Below, piece by piece: positions 52,131 through 61,296 of a DNA stretch of 64,000 bases (within the stretch, counting starts at the first letter, position 1; each line of letters starts with the position of its first letter). A program made the position numbers and the translations under genes. The stretch spans positions 868,001-932,000 of the forward strand of contig NZ_CABVGP010000003.1 in the NCBI RefSeq assembly GCF_902497555.1, written 5' to 3'. The DNA comes from Amycolatopsis camponoti. Its GTDB lineage: Bacteria; Actinomycetota; Actinomycetes; Mycobacteriales; Pseudonocardiaceae. A model generated the notes under the pieces. The model had not been told where the DNA came from. It saw only the letters and a list, made by a program, of their open reading frames with translations, and did no database searches.

Positions 52131-52912
52131 CGGACGAAAGCCGGGGGATCGGGGGGACCGTCGGTCCGCCCTGGTCTGTCGACGTGCTCGCCGATCTCCA
52201 CGCCGGCGTCCTGGACGACACCGAGACCACGCGGCTGTGGCCGCTGGTCAACGCCGATCCCGAAGCCCGGGCGATCCTCGACGCCCTCGACGCGACGCAG
52301 GCCGACCTGGCCACGCTCGCCGACGCACCCGCCCCGCCGATGCCCGCCGAGTTCGCGGCCCGGCTCGACGCGGCGCTGGCAGCCGAAGCAGCGGCCGCCT
52401 TTCCGAAGCCGCGCACGGCACCGGAGCAGGCCGGGCCCGGGGACGCCCAGGTGGTGGACCTCGCGGCCGCGCGGCGACGCCGGAACAAGCGGCTCGGCTG
52501 GGCCGCCGGTGTCCTGACCGCGGCCGCGGCGGCGGTCATCGCCGTGACGATCGCGATCCCCGGCACGTCGCAGCAGACCGGCACCCCGAACGTCGCGGCC
52601 CCGCCGCCGTCCGGCCCGTCGGTCGGCAGCGACGGCAGTGGCGCGCAGGCCCTGATCGGCAAGGCGGTCGGCGTCCGCGACTTCGGCCCGCTGCAGACCG
52701 AAGACAAGCTGGACGCGTGCATCGCGGCCGCCGGGCTCGACCCGAAGGTGCGGCCGGAGGGCATCCGCCCGGTGAACGTCGGCGGCAAGGCCGGCGTCAT
52801 GATCATCCTGACCACCGGCAAGCTCGCCCAGTTCCGGCTCGTGGCCTTCGGCGCGGACTGCGGACCGGGTAATCCGGCCGTCCTGTTCGACAAGGTCGTC
52901 GGGGAGAAGTAG
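52127..52912 (+). CDS. Anti-sigma-M factor-like membrane protein (Rv3912-like)
   Basis: 261 residues. The cytoplasmic N-terminal part (residues 1-120) is helical ([44 protein letters not shown]), with the [14 protein letters not shown] segment seen in anti-sigma factors of this type. A membrane helix follows at about 125-147 ([22 protein letters not shown]). The outer domain has two cysteines ([18 protein letters not shown]) that could pair. It is translationally coupled to sigM and is expected to hold SigM inactive at the membrane. There is no zinc-binding HxxxCxxC motif. Confidence 0.9.
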   Translation: MTDESRGIGGTVGPPWSVDVLADLHAGVLDDTETTRLWPLVNADPEARAILDALDATQADLATLADAPAPPMPAEFAARLDAALAAEAAAAFPKPRTAPEQAGPGDAQVVDLAAARRRRNKRLGWAAGVLTAAAAAVIAVTIAIPGTSQQTGTPNVAAPPPSGPSVGSDGSGAQALIGKAVGVRDFGPLQTEDKLDACIAAAGLDPKVRPEGIRPVNVGGKAGVMIILTTGKLAQFRLVAFGADCGPGNPAVLFDKVVGEK

Positions 52913-52925
52913 CGGCTGTCACCCC

Positions 52926-52952
52926 GGGAACACCGCCACCTACGATCGTGTT
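52926..52952 (+). promoter_or_regulatory. SigH/SigR-type (thiol stress) promoter of trxB
   Basis: GGGAAC (52926-52931), 18 bases, then GTT (52950-52952). It matches the GGGAAT/GGAAC-N18-GTT consensus of Streptomyces SigR and mycobacterial SigH, both of which control trxB-trxA operons. It is 38 bp upstream of the trxB start. Confidence 0.7.
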
Positions 52953-52989
52953 GAGCCTGGTACACGGGTCACTACGAGCGGAGGTCACG

Positions 52990-53982
52990 GTGGCTGCCGA
53001 AGACATCAGGAACCTGATCATCGTCGGATCGGGTCCTGCCGGATACACCGCAGCCGTTTACGCGGCGCGGGCGCAGCTCGAACCGCTGGTGTTCGAGGGG
53101 ACGCAGTTCGGTGGCGCGCTGATGACGACGACCGAGGTCGAGAACTTCCCCGGGTTCCGCGACGGCATCATGGGTCCGGACCTGATGGAGGAGATGCGCA
53201 AGCAGGCCGAGCGCTTCGGCGCGGAGCTGCGCGCGGAGGACGTCGAGTCGCTGGAGCTGAGCGGGGACGTCAAGTACGTCACCGCGAACGGCAAGCGCTA
53301 CGCCGCCCGCGCGGTCATCCTCGCGATGGGTGCCGCTGCGCGGTACCTGAACGTGCCGGGCGAGCAGGAGCTGCTCGGGCGCGGTGTCTCGGCGTGTGCG
53401 ACCTGTGACGGCTTCTTCTTCCGCGACCACGACATCGTGGTCGCCGGCGGTGGCGACTCGGCGATGGAGGAGGCGACCTTCCTGACGAAGTTCGCGAAGT
53501 CCGTCACGGTCGTCCACCGGCGCGACGAGTTCCGCGCGTCCAAGATCATGCTCGAGCGCGCCCGCGCGAACGAGAAGATCAAGTGGAAGCTGAACACGCA
53601 GATCACCGGCGTGGTCGGCGACGGCAAGGTCGAGGGCCTGCAGCTCAAGGACACCAAGGACGGTTCGGAGTCGACGCTGGACGTGTCGGGCTTCTTCGTC
53701 GCGATCGGGCACGATCCCCGCAGCGAGCTGGTGCGCGGGCAGGTCGACCTGGACGAGGACGGCTACGTCGTCACCCAGGGCCGGACGTCGTACACGAGCC
53801 TCGACGGCGTCTTCGCGGCCGGCGACCTGGTGGACCGCACCTACCGGCAGGCGATCACCGCCTCGGGTTCCGGGTGCAGCGCGGCGATCGACGCGGAACG
53901 CTGGCTGGCGGAGCACGGCGACCCGGACGCCCACGAAGCGCCCGAGCTGGTCGGCGGCGGCTACGGCGCGAGCACCAACTGA
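52990..53982 (+). CDS. trxB: Thioredoxin-disulfide reductase
   Basis: 330 residues. An FAD/NADPH flavoprotein that reduces thioredoxin. The FAD motif is [11 protein letters not shown] (GxGxxG at 13-18), the redox-active pair CATC (Cys136, Cys139) is intact, the NADPH motif [10 protein letters not shown] follows, and GVFAAGD is at the C-terminal end. The start GTG at 52990 has GGAGG nearby; the longer frame from 52948 would include the promoter. The trxB-trxA pair is spaced by 34 bp. Confidence 0.97.
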   Translation: MAAEDIRNLIIVGSGPAGYTAAVYAARAQLEPLVFEGTQFGGALMTTTEVENFPGFRDGIMGPDLMEEMRKQAERFGAELRAEDVESLELSGDVKYVTANGKRYAARAVILAMGAAARYLNVPGEQELLGRGVSACATCDGFFFRDHDIVVAGGGDSAMEEATFLTKFAKSVTVVHRRDEFRASKIMLERARANEKIKWKLNTQITGVVGDGKVEGLQLKDTKDGSESTLDVSGFFVAIGHDPRSELVRGQVDLDEDGYVVTQGRTSYTSLDGVFAAGDLVDRTYRQAITASGSGCSAAIDAERWLAEHGDPDAHEAPELVGGGYGASTN

Positions 53983-54016
53983 CTTTCCGGCTTTCGACCA
54001 ACCTGAAGGAGAAACC

Positions 54017-54340
54017 ATGTCCAACACCGTGAAGGTGACCGACGCGACGTTCGTCGACGAGGTCCTGACCAGCGAAAAGCCGGTTCTGGTCGACTTCTGG
54101 GCCACCTGGTGCGGGCCGTGCAAGATGGTCGCCCCGGTGCTCGAGGAGATCGCGGCCGAGAACGGCGAGAAGCTGACCATCGCCAAGATCGACATCGACG
54201 AGAACCCGAACACGCCGCGTGACTACCAGGTGATGTCCATCCCGACGCTGATCCTGTTCCAGGGCGGCAAGCCGGTGAAGCAGATCGTCGGCGCCAAGCC
54301 GAAGGCCGCGCTGCTGTCGGATCTCGCCGACGTCCTCTGA
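54017..54340 (+). CDS. trxA: Thioredoxin
   Basis: 107 residues, standard thioredoxin. The active site is WCGPC (Cys32, Cys35) in [18 protein letters not shown]. The cis-proline turn is [15 protein letters not shown]. It reduces protein disulfides in the cytoplasm and is recycled by TrxB. The start is ATG at 54017 with AAGGAG upstream. It corresponds to M. tuberculosis trxC (Rv3914). Confidence 0.97.
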   Translation: MSNTVKVTDATFVDEVLTSEKPVLVDFWATWCGPCKMVAPVLEEIAAENGEKLTIAKIDIDENPNTPRDYQVMSIPTLILFQGGKPVKQIVGAKPKAALLSDLADVL

Positions 54341-54355
54341 ACCGAACAAGCCCGG

Positions 54356-54398
54356 CGGACCCGGGGCCTGCGGGAACCCTCTCGCGGCCCCGGGTCCG
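54356..54398 (+). terminator. Terminator after trxA
   Basis: A perfect 13-bp stem (CGGACCCGGGGCC with its complement) with a 17-base loop, 15 bp after the trxA stop. Confidence 0.75.
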
Positions 54399-54568
54399 TC
54401 GTCGTTCGGGGGAATGCCGCCCGTGTGGGTGAATCGAGCGTGACGAGAGCCACCGAGGGTGCGCCACGATCGGGCTCTTGACGTACCTACCGGGCCTGCG
54501 CTGTCACCGAGAGTTGGCAAGGCACAATAGAGGACCTGGGCCCGTCCCAGCGAAGGTTTTCTTGCCAC

Positions 54569-54589
54569 GCACCGAGCCTCTGTCGGTGC
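54569..54589 (+). other. Small hairpin in the cwlM leader
   Basis: GCACCGA/TCGGTGC with a 7-base loop, about 20 bases before the cwlM start. Upstream, TTGGCA and TAGAGG near 54511-54530 are weak promoter candidates. The leader would be roughly 75-80 bases. No known riboswitch is recognised. Confidence 0.35.
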
Positions 54590-54610
54590 CTTAGGAAGAG
54601 CGAGGAGTGC

Positions 54611-55759
54611 ATGCGGGTACTCCGCCGCGGTGACGCCGGTCCGGACGTCGCCGAGATCAGGTCCATCCTGGCCGGGATGGACCTGCTCCCGCCGGTCACC
54701 GGTACCGACGACTACGACACGTTCGACGTCTCCGTCGAGCACGCCGTCCGTGCCTTCCAGCAGCGCCGTGGGCTGATGACCGACGGCATCGTGGGTCCGG
54801 CGACCTTCCAGGCGCTCAAGGGCGCCAGCTACCACCTGGGCAGCCGCCCGCTGTCGTACATGATCGCGTCCCCGGTGCACGGCGACGACGTCTTCACCCT
54901 GCAGGAGCGGCTCACGGAGCTGGGCTTCGACGCCGGCCGCCCGGACGGCTACTTCGGCGCGGCGACCGAGCGCGCGCTCAAGACGTTCCAGCGCGACATG
55001 CGCCTGACGCCGGACGGCATGTGCGGCCCCGCGACCATCCGTGAGCTGCACCGCCTCTCCTCGCCGCGGGCCCGGGGCGGGCGCCCCGTGTTCCTGCGCG
55101 AGCAGGAGCAGGTGCGCCAGGCCGGTCCCCGGCTGCGCGGCAAGCGCATCGTGATCGACCCCGGCCACGGCGGCGACGACCTCGGCGCGGTCGCCGGCGG
55201 TCTCCGCGAGGCCGACATCGCGTGGGACCTCGCGCGCCGCCTGGAAGGCCGGATGAAGGCCACCGGCATGGAGGCGCTGATCTCCCGCGGCCCGAACCAC
55301 AGCCCCACCGAGCTGGAGCGCGCGAAGTTCGCCAACGACGCGGGCGCGGACCTGTTCCTCTCGCTGCACAGCGACAAGAACCCCTCGCCGCGCGCGCAGG
55401 GTGTCGCGAGTTTCCACTTCGGCAACGGCAACGGCACCACGTCGACCGTGGGCGAGCTGCTGGCCGGCTTCATCCAGCGCGAGGTCGCGGCCCGCACGGG
55501 CCTGCAGGACAACCGCACGCACTACAAGTCGTGGGACATCTTCACCCGCACCCGCTGCCCGGCGGTCCGGGTCGAGATCGGCTACCTGACGAACCCGGAC
55601 GACGCCCGCAAGCTCGGCGACCCGGCGTTCCGCGACATCGTCGCCGAGGGCATCCTGATCGCCGTCAAGCGCCTGTACCTGCTCGGCGAAGGCGACCAGC
55701 CGACGGGAACGTTCACGTTCGCCGACGTCCTCGCGCACGAGCTGGCCAAGGCCGAATAG
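54611..55759 (+). CDS. cwlM: CwlM, amidase-like regulator of peptidoglycan synthesis
   Basis: 382 residues. Two peptidoglycan-binding domains (about 1-70 and 88-150) precede an Amidase_3 domain (about 178-358) with the zinc and catalytic residues His186 (DPGHGGDD), Glu200, His253 (SLHSD) and Glu322 (VEIGYLTN). There is no signal peptide, so it is cytoplasmic, as in mycobacteria, where CwlM is phosphorylated by PknB and stimulates MurA. The C-terminal tail TGTFTFADVLAHEL (Thr365, Thr367, Thr369) resembles the phosphorylated tail of mycobacterial CwlM. The start is ATG at 54611 with GAGGAG upstream. It corresponds to Rv3915. Confidence 0.95.
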   Translation: MRVLRRGDAGPDVAEIRSILAGMDLLPPVTGTDDYDTFDVSVEHAVRAFQQRRGLMTDGIVGPATFQALKGASYHLGSRPLSYMIASPVHGDDVFTLQERLTELGFDAGRPDGYFGAATERALKTFQRDMRLTPDGMCGPATIRELHRLSSPRARGGRPVFLREQEQVRQAGPRLRGKRIVIDPGHGGDDLGAVAGGLREADIAWDLARRLEGRMKATGMEALISRGPNHSPTELERAKFANDAGADLFLSLHSDKNPSPRAQGVASFHFGNGNGTTSTVGELLAGFIQREVAARTGLQDNRTHYKSWDIFTRTRCPAVRVEIGYLTNPDDARKLGDPAFRDIVAEGILIAVKRLYLLGEGDQPTGTFTFADVLAHELAKAE

Positions 55760-55804
55760 GGCTGACCACAACCCCTAGCGGCTCCTCTTCACCTGTCCCA
55801 CCAC

Positions 55805-55838
55805 ACCTGGGGACGCAGCCTCTGCGTCCCCAGGTTTT
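55805..55838 (+). terminator. Intrinsic terminator after cwlM
   Basis: A perfect 14-bp stem (ACCTGGGGACGCAG with its complement), 3-base loop and TTTT tail. Confidence 0.9.
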
Positions 55839-55845
55839 CGGGCAG

Positions 55846-55890
55846 TTCTCCACAGCTTGTCCACCGCTCCTATCAGCGCTCTGTGGATAA
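55846..55890. other. Cluster of DnaA-box-like sequences
   Basis: TTCTCCACA (55846-55854), TTGTCCACC (55857-55865) and, on the minus strand, TTATCCACAG (55881-55890, perfect consensus), all within 45 bp between the terminator and the GNAT gene. A weaker CTTCCACAG follows at 55911. Site density is well above background, but this is several kb from the expected dnaA-dnaN oriC. Confidence 0.5.
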
Positions 55891-55958
55891 CTCGGCACTT
55901 CTTCCACAGATGTGCGCACACGGCGGAATCCGTCGTTCCGGGCCACGGAGAGCGACGG

Positions 55959-55972
55959 CGCAAACGTTTGCG
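55959..55972. other. 14-bp palindrome CGCAAACGTTTGCG
   Basis: Same core as the palindrome inside pcnA (43250). It lies 20 bp past the GNAT stop codon, between convergent genes. Confidence 0.5.
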
Positions 55973-55992
55973 GTCTCGTTCGGGGGAGCAGC

Positions 55993-56637
55993 TCAGGCGC
56001 GGCCGAGACTCGGCTCGGCGGTGGTGATCGTCACCTGGCCGAGTAGCCGTTCCAGCGCCGCCTCGACGTCTTCCTTCCAGGTGATCGCCGAGCGCAGTTC
56101 CAGGCGCAGGCGCGGCCACTTCTGGTGCGGGCGGACGGTCTTGAAGCCGACGCTCTGCAGGAACGCGGCCGGCAGCACGCAGCTGTGCCCGCCGTCGGGG
56201 TCGGGCTCCTCGGGGCGCGCGTCGCCGAACGCCTCGATCGCGCGCACACCACGCTTCGTCAGGTCCTTCGCGACCGCCTGGACGAGCATCCGGCCGAGGC
56301 CGCCGCCGCGGAACTCCGGGAGCACCTGGAACGCCGTCAGCAGGACGGCGTCCGCGCTCGGCGGGGACGTCGGGAAGGCCAGCGACCGCGGGACGGCGTT
56401 CGGCGGGGCGTACAGCACGAACCCGACCGGCAGCGTGTCGCTGTAGACGATGCGGCCGCAGGAACCCCACTCGAGCAGGACGCTGGAGACCCAGGCTTCC
56501 TTCTCGACCTCGGTGGCGCCGAACTCCTCGGCCTGGTTCTTCAGGTGCGGGGCCAGCTCCCAGTACACGCACCTGCGGCAGCTCTTCGGCAGGTGCTCCA
56601 GGTTGTCCAGTGTGACGCCCACGACGCGACGTGACAC
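55993..56637 (-). CDS. GNAT acetyltransferase-like protein (Rv3916c-like)
   Basis: 214 residues. The N-terminus has a cysteine pair (HLPKSCRRCVYWEL), also seen in relatives. The acetyl-CoA-binding part is VLLTAFQVLPEFRGGGLGRMLVQAVAKDL (R/Q-x-x-G-x-G/A type), followed by RAIEAFGDAR and LPAAFLQSVGFKTVRPHQKWPRLRLEL. It occupies the place of M. tuberculosis Rv3916c, between cwlM and parB, in the same orientation. The acyl acceptor is unknown. The start is GTG or ATG-like at 56637, at the N-terminal MSRRVVGVTLDNLEHL. Confidence 0.88.
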   Translation of the reverse strand: MSRRVVGVTLDNLEHLPKSCRRCVYWELAPHLKNQAEEFGATEVEKEAWVSSVLLEWGSCGRIVYSDTLPVGFVLYAPPNAVPRSLAFPTSPPSADAVLLTAFQVLPEFRGGGLGRMLVQAVAKDLTKRGVRAIEAFGDARPEEPDPDGGHSCVLPAAFLQSVGFKTVRPHQKWPRLRLELRSAITWKEDVEAALERLLGQVTITTAEPSLGRA

Positions 56638-56849
56638 CCGCGACCTCCCCTGACCTGCTGCTCCCGACCGGCTGCCCGGTCGTCAAGCCGCGCGGTAGAA
56701 CAGCACGATCACGGGAGCCATGGTCGAGGATAGGCCGATGTGACGAGCACCGAAAGGCCAGGGGTACCGGATGGGTGCCCGGTTACACTCGACAGGATCT
56801 GCCGTGCCTTTACAAGCTGCCTGTCAACCGAGCCCCGGGTGAATCGTCG

Positions 56850-58169
56850 ATGACCGAGAACCGCCCCAGCAAGCCGCACAGCGGCCGCCAGAACCTCGAC
56901 CCGCACCTCGAGCGGTATGCCGCGCGCACCGCCGGGATGACCGCCTCGGAGATCCGGGCGCTGTTCGCGGTCGCCAGCCGGCCCGAGGTGGTCTCGCTGG
57001 CCGGCGGCATGCCGAACCTGGCCGCGCTCCCGCTCGACACGCTGTCGACGCAGGTGGCGGAGATCATCGCCGAAGACGGGCTCGTCGCCCTGCAGTACGG
57101 CTCGGCGCACGGCATCCCGGTGCTGCGCGAGCAGATCTGCGAAATCATGGCCCTGGAGGGCATCAAGGCGCACCCGGACGACGTCGTGGTGACCGTCGGC
57201 TCCCAGATGGGCCTGGACATGGTCACGCGGCTGTTCTGCGACCCGGGTGACGTCGTGATCGCCGAAGGGCCGTCGTACGTCGGTGCGCTGGGCTCGTTCG
57301 CCGCGTACCAGGCGCAGGTCGTGCACGTGGCGATGGATGAGAACGGCCTGGTGCCCGAGCTGCTGCGCGAGGCGCTCGCGCAGACGGAGAAGGCCGGCCG
57401 CCGGGTCAAGTTCCTCTACACGATCCCGAACTTCCACAACCCCGCCGGCGTCACGCTGGCCGTCGAGCGCCGCGCGGAGATCCTGGAGATCTGCCGCGAC
57501 CACGGCGTGCTGGTCGTCGAAGACAACCCGTACGGGTTGCTCGGCTTCGACGGCCAGACCTACCCGGCGCTGCGCTCGACCGACCCCGACAACGTCGTGT
57601 ACCTCGGCTCGTTCTCGAAGACGTTCGCCTCGGGCCTGCGCGTCGGCTGGGTGCTCGCGCCGCACGCCGTGCGCGAGAAGCTCGTGCTGGCCGCGGAGTC
57701 GGCGACGCTGTGCCCGCCGACGTTCAACCAGATGATCGTGTCGCGCTACCTGGCCACGCACGACTGGAAGGGCCAGATCAAGAAGTTCCGCGAGAACTAC
57801 CGCGAGCGGCGTGACGCGATCTTGTCGGCGCTCGACCAGTACCTGCCCCCGGGCTGCTCGTGGACCAAACCGGACGGCGGGTTCTACGTCTGGGTGACGG
57901 TGCCGGAAGGCGTCGACACCAAGGCGATGCTGCCGCGCGCGGTGACCGCGAGGGTGGCGTACGCGTCCGGAACCGGCTTCTACGCCGACGGGTTCGGCAG
58001 CCGCCAGATGCGGCTGTCCTACTGCTACCCGACGCCGGAGCGGATCCGTGAGGGCGTCCGGCGGCTGGCCGCGGTGCTGGAGTCTGAAATGGACCTGGCC
58101 CGCACCTTCGGTAACGTGAGCGCGCGCCAGATCCAGGGGCCGCAGAACCCGTCCCCGGACACGGTCTAG
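56850..58169 (+). CDS. PLP-dependent aminotransferase (2-aminoadipate/LysN-like, class I/II)
   Basis: 439 residues. Fold-type I aminotransferase: SLAGGMPNLAALPLD, LQYGSAHGIPVLREQICEIM, TVGSQMGLDMVTRLF, TIPNFHNPAGVTL, VVEDNPYGLLGF, and the PLP lysine in GSFSKTFASGLRVGW (Lys257). It matches the PLP-dependent transaminase group related to MocR C-terminal domains and LysN, but has no DNA-binding head. The start is ATG at 56850; upstream in-frame sequence contains the TACACT promoter box. It is 26 bp before the Ddl-like gene, so amino acid supply for that ligase is a natural guess. It is absent from this place in mycobacteria. Confidence 0.9.
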   Translation: MTENRPSKPHSGRQNLDPHLERYAARTAGMTASEIRALFAVASRPEVVSLAGGMPNLAALPLDTLSTQVAEIIAEDGLVALQYGSAHGIPVLREQICEIMALEGIKAHPDDVVVTVGSQMGLDMVTRLFCDPGDVVIAEGPSYVGALGSFAAYQAQVVHVAMDENGLVPELLREALAQTEKAGRRVKFLYTIPNFHNPAGVTLAVERRAEILEICRDHGVLVVEDNPYGLLGFDGQTYPALRSTDPDNVVYLGSFSKTFASGLRVGWVLAPHAVREKLVLAAESATLCPPTFNQMIVSRYLATHDWKGQIKKFRENYRERRDAILSALDQYLPPGCSWTKPDGGFYVWVTVPEGVDTKAMLPRAVTARVAYASGTGFYADGFGSRQMRLSYCYPTPERIREGVRRLAAVLESEMDLARTFGNVSARQIQGPQNPSPDTV

Positions 58170-58195
58170 TTCTTCTTATTTAAGGAGTTTCCACG

Positions 58196-59140
58196 GTGGT
58201 CGACCGTACCGTTGCCGTGCTCGCCGGCGGGCTTTCGCACGAACGCGACGTCTCGCTGAGGTCCGGGCGACGGCTCTCCGCGGCGCTGAAGTCCGAGGGC
58301 CTCGGCATCGAGGAGTGGGACACCGACGCGGGGCTGCTGGAGCGCCTGCGCACCCAGCGGCCGGACGCGGTGGTCGTCGCCCTGCACGGCGGTGAGGGCG
58401 AGAACGGCTCGGTGCAGACGGTGCTGGAGATGCTGGAGGTGCCGTTCGTCGGCACCGGCTCCCAGGGCTGCCGCCGCGCGTGGGACAAGCCGACGGCCAA
58501 GGCGCTCATCGAAAACGCCGGCTTCGTGACGCCGGGCTGGGTGGTGCTGCCGCACAGCACGTTCCGCGAGCTGGGCGCCCAGGCGGTGCTCGACGCGATG
58601 GTCGAGCAGCTCGGCCTGCCGCTGATCCTCAAGCCCGACCAGGGCGGCTCGGCGCTCGGCACCCAGGTGGTCCGCGAGGCGGCGGAACTGCCGGCCGCGA
58701 TGGTCGGCTGCTTCGCGTACGGCGACACAGTGCTCGCCGAGCGGTTCGTCGACGGCGTCGAGGTGGCCGTGACGGTCATCGAGGGCGAGGACGGTCCCGA
58801 GGCCCTCCCCGCGGTCGAGATCGTCCCGGAGAGCGGCGTGTACGACTACACGGCCCGCTACACCGCCGGCCTGACCGACTTCTTCACCCCGGCCCGGCTC
58901 GACGACGCCGCGGCCAAGGCGGTGGCCGAGCTCGCGGTCGCCGCGCACCGCGTGCTCGGGCTGCGGGACATCTCGCGCACCGACGCGGTCGTCACGGCGG
59001 ACGGCACGGTGCACTTCCTCGAAGTGAACCCGTCGCCGGGACTCACCGAGACGTCGACGGTTCCGATGGCGATCGAAGCGGCGGGCAAGTCACTCGGCAC
59101 GGTGTTCGGCGAACTGATCGGACGCGCGATTTCTCGCTGA
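58196..59140 (+). CDS. D-alanine-D-alanine ligase family (ATP-grasp)
   Basis: 314 residues, normal Ddl length. N-terminal VLAGGLSHERDVSLRSGRRL and ALHGGEGENGSVQTVLEMLEVPFVGTGSQG; ATP-grasp LILKPDQGGSALGTQVV; metal-binding end VHFLEVNPSPGLTETSTVPMA. It would join two D-amino or related acids using ATP. The HGGEGENG element and the loss of the usual K/Y specificity residues make the exact product uncertain, and the organism probably has a separate main Ddl elsewhere. The start GTG at 58196 has AAGGAG. It is coupled to the aminotransferase gene and followed by a T-tailed terminator. Confidence 0.88.
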   Translation: MVDRTVAVLAGGLSHERDVSLRSGRRLSAALKSEGLGIEEWDTDAGLLERLRTQRPDAVVVALHGGEGENGSVQTVLEMLEVPFVGTGSQGCRRAWDKPTAKALIENAGFVTPGWVVLPHSTFRELGAQAVLDAMVEQLGLPLILKPDQGGSALGTQVVREAAELPAAMVGCFAYGDTVLAERFVDGVEVAVTVIEGEDGPEALPAVEIVPESGVYDYTARYTAGLTDFFTPARLDDAAAKAVAELAVAAHRVLGLRDISRTDAVVTADGTVHFLEVNPSPGLTETSTVPMAIEAAGKSLGTVFGELIGRAISR

Positions 59141-59153
59141 CTCGTCTCACGCG

Positions 59154-59188
59154 AAAGGCCGCCTCGGAGCTTCCGTGGCGGCCTTTTT
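59154..59188 (+). terminator. Intrinsic terminator after the Ddl-like gene
   Basis: A 10-bp stem AAAGGCCGCC/GGCGGCCTTT with 13-base loop and T tail. Confidence 0.9.
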
Positions 59189-59273
59189 CGTGTCGCGACT
59201 GATCATCACTGGATGTGAACGTCGCGACCGCGTGGAGCAATCATCACCGTGACGAAACACCCTGGGGTGATCC

Positions 59274-60278
59274 CTAATCGGTTTTCGGTGTCTGATTCGC
59301 CCCATTCGCGTCGATGATCGAGACGATGCGTTCGAGGTCGTCGACCGAGCCGAACTCAAGCGTGATCCGGCCCTTGCGGCGGCCGAGGTCGACCTTCACC
59401 CGGGTGTCGAACCGGTCCGAGAGGCGGTTCGCGAGCTCCTGCAACCCCGGCGCCTGGATCGGCTTGCGCGCCACGGGCTTCGGCTTGGCCGGCTTCTCGC
59501 TCTTCTTGAGCGTGACGGCTTCCTCGGTCGCCCGGACCGACATGCCCTCCGCGATGATGCGCGCGGCGAGCTCTTCCTGACTGTCGGCGTCCTCCAGCGA
59601 CAGCAATGCGCGGGCGTGGCCGGCGGACAGGACGCCCGCGGCCACCCGGCGCTGCACCGGCAGGGGGAGCTTGAGGAGCCGGATCGTGTTGGTGATGACC
59701 GGCCGGCTGCGGCCGATGCGGCTCGCCAGCTCCTCGTGCGTGACGGCGAACTCGTCGAGCAGCTGCTGGTACGCCGCCGCCTCTTCGAGCGGGTTCAGCT
59801 GGACGCGGTGGATGTTCTCCAGGAGCGCGTCGCGCAGCATCGACTCGTCGGCGGTCTGCCGGACGATCGCCGGGATCGCTTCGAGCTCCGCCTGCTGCGA
59901 CGCGCGCAGCCGCCGCTCGCCCATGACGAGCTCGTACTCGTTTTCCCCGAGCTCGCGGACGACGATGGGCTGCATGAGCCCGAACTCGCGGATCGAGTGC
60001 TCGAGTTCGGAGAGCGCGTCCTCGTCGAAGACCTGCCGCGGCTGCTTCGGGTTCGGCTTGATGGAGCTGACCGGGATCTCGCGGTAGACCGCACCGGCGA
60101 CCTCGCCGCCGTGGGTCTTCGCCTGACCGTTCGCCGCGAACCAGCCCTTGTCCTCGGCCGCCTTCTTCTCGGCCGCCGACGCCGTCTCACCGGGCGCGGG
60201 CAGGGGCCCACCACCGGCGGGCCCCGTCGGGATGAGGGCGGCGAGGCCGCGCCCCAATCCTCCTCTGCGTTCGGTCAT
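59274..60278 (-). CDS. parB: Chromosome-partitioning protein ParB
   Basis: 334 residues. ParB binds parS, loads as a CTP-dependent clamp and works with ParA to segregate origins. N-terminal [11 protein letters not shown] interacts with ParA. The CTP-binding segment runs [33 protein letters not shown] with GERRLRAS (120-126) and [14 protein letters not shown]. The helix-turn-helix is [24 protein letters not shown]. The C-terminal dimer part is [20 protein letters not shown]. The start is ATG at 60278, overlapping the parA stop by 4 bp. Corresponds to Rv3917c. Confidence 0.97.
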   Translation of the reverse strand: MTERRGGLGRGLAALIPTGPAGGGPLPAPGETASAAEKKAAEDKGWFAANGQAKTHGGEVAGAVYREIPVSSIKPNPKQPRQVFDEDALSELEHSIREFGLMQPIVVRELGENEYELVMGERRLRASQQAELEAIPAIVRQTADESMLRDALLENIHRVQLNPLEEAAAYQQLLDEFAVTHEELASRIGRSRPVITNTIRLLKLPLPVQRRVAAGVLSAGHARALLSLEDADSQEELAARIIAEGMSVRATEEAVTLKKSEKPAKPKPVARKPIQAPGLQELANRLSDRFDTRVKVDLGRRKGRITLEFGSVDDLERIVSIIDANGANQTPKTD

Positions 60279-61240
60279 GTGGAACTACCCTTCTCCAACT
60301 GTGCGCCGTGCTCGTCCATCTGTGCACCGCGCGCGGCGATCTCCTTCGCCGCGTCGACGTAGCTCAACGCACCGCGCGAACCAGGATCGTAAGCGAGGAC
60401 GGTCTGGCCGTACCCGGGCGCCTCGGAGACCTTCACGCTGCGGGGGATGACCGTCTTGAGGACCGTGTCGCCGAAGTGGTTCCGCACCTCGTTCGTCACC
60501 TGGTCGGCCAGCTTGGTCCGGCCGTCGTACATGGTGAGGAGGATCGTCGAGACGCGGAGCTCGCGGTTGAGGTGCTGCTGCACCAGCTCGATGTTGCTCA
60601 GCAGCTGCCCGAGCCCTTCCAGCGCGTAGTACTCGCACTGGATCGGGATGAGCACCTCCTGCGCGGCGACCATCGCGTTGACCGTCAGCAGGCCGAGCGA
60701 CGGCGGGCAGTCGATGAAGACGTAGTCGACGCCGATCTCGTCGAGGATCTCCGAAGAGATGGCCTCCTTGAGCCGGGACTCGCGGGACGCCATCGAGACG
60801 AGCTCGATCTCGGCGCCGGCGAGGTCGATCGTCGCGGGGACGCAGAAGAGGTTGGGGGACTGCTCGGTCGGCTGGGCGGCGTCCGCGAGCGTCACCTCGC
60901 CGATGAGCACCTCGTAGATGGACGGCGTCCCGGACCGGTGGTCGACGTCGAGCGCGGTGCTCGCGTTGCCCTGCGGGTCGAGGTCGACGACGAGCGTCTT
61001 GAGCCCGTGGACGGCGAGCGCGGCGGCGAGGTTGACCGTGCTCGTGGTCTTGCCGACGCCGCCCTTCTGGTTGGCGACGGTCATCACCCGGCGACGGCCG
61101 GGGCGGGGAAGCGTCCTCTCGGGGTTCAGCAGGCGGGCGGCGCGGGCGGCTTCTTCGGCGATCGGGGTCCAGCCCACGTCGGGCGTGGTCTCCGTGGAGT
61201 CGGACGGCGGGGGATTCACCGGTCTCGACACCTCCTCCAT
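60275..61240 (-). CDS. parA: Chromosome-partitioning ATPase ParA
   Basis: 321 residues. Deviant Walker A is KGGVGKTT (59-66) in [24 protein letters not shown]; Walker A' is [12 protein letters not shown] and Walker [16 protein letters not shown]. It binds DNA non-specifically in the ATP form and drives ParB-parS movement. The ATG at 61240 was chosen; in-frame GTGs at 61231 and 61219 are alternatives, and the last has GGAGGT at good spacing. A parS site lies 32 bp upstream. Corresponds to Rv3918c (parA). Confidence 0.96.
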   Translation of the reverse strand: MEEVSRPVNPPPSDSTETTPDVGWTPIAEEAARAARLLNPERTLPRPGRRRVMTVANQKGGVGKTTSTVNLAAALAVHGLKTLVVDLDPQGNASTALDVDHRSGTPSIYEVLIGEVTLADAAQPTEQSPNLFCVPATIDLAGAEIELVSMASRESRLKEAISSEILDEIGVDYVFIDCPPSLGLLTVNAMVAAQEVLIPIQCEYYALEGLGQLLSNIELVQQHLNRELRVSTILLTMYDGRTKLADQVTNEVRNHFGDTVLKTVIPRSVKVSEAPGYGQTVLAYDPGSRGALSYVDAAKEIAARGAQMDEHGAQLEKGSST

Positions 61241-61271
61241 ATAGACGTCTGGTCGGTGGTCGAGTCGCGTC

Positions 61272-61285
61272 GTTTCACGTGGAAC
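61272..61285. promoter_or_regulatory. parS: parS site (variant GTTTCACGTGGAAC)
   Basis: One base from the perfect palindrome, between rsmG and parA. Confidence 0.9.
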
Positions 61286-61296
61286 ACCGCGGCCCG

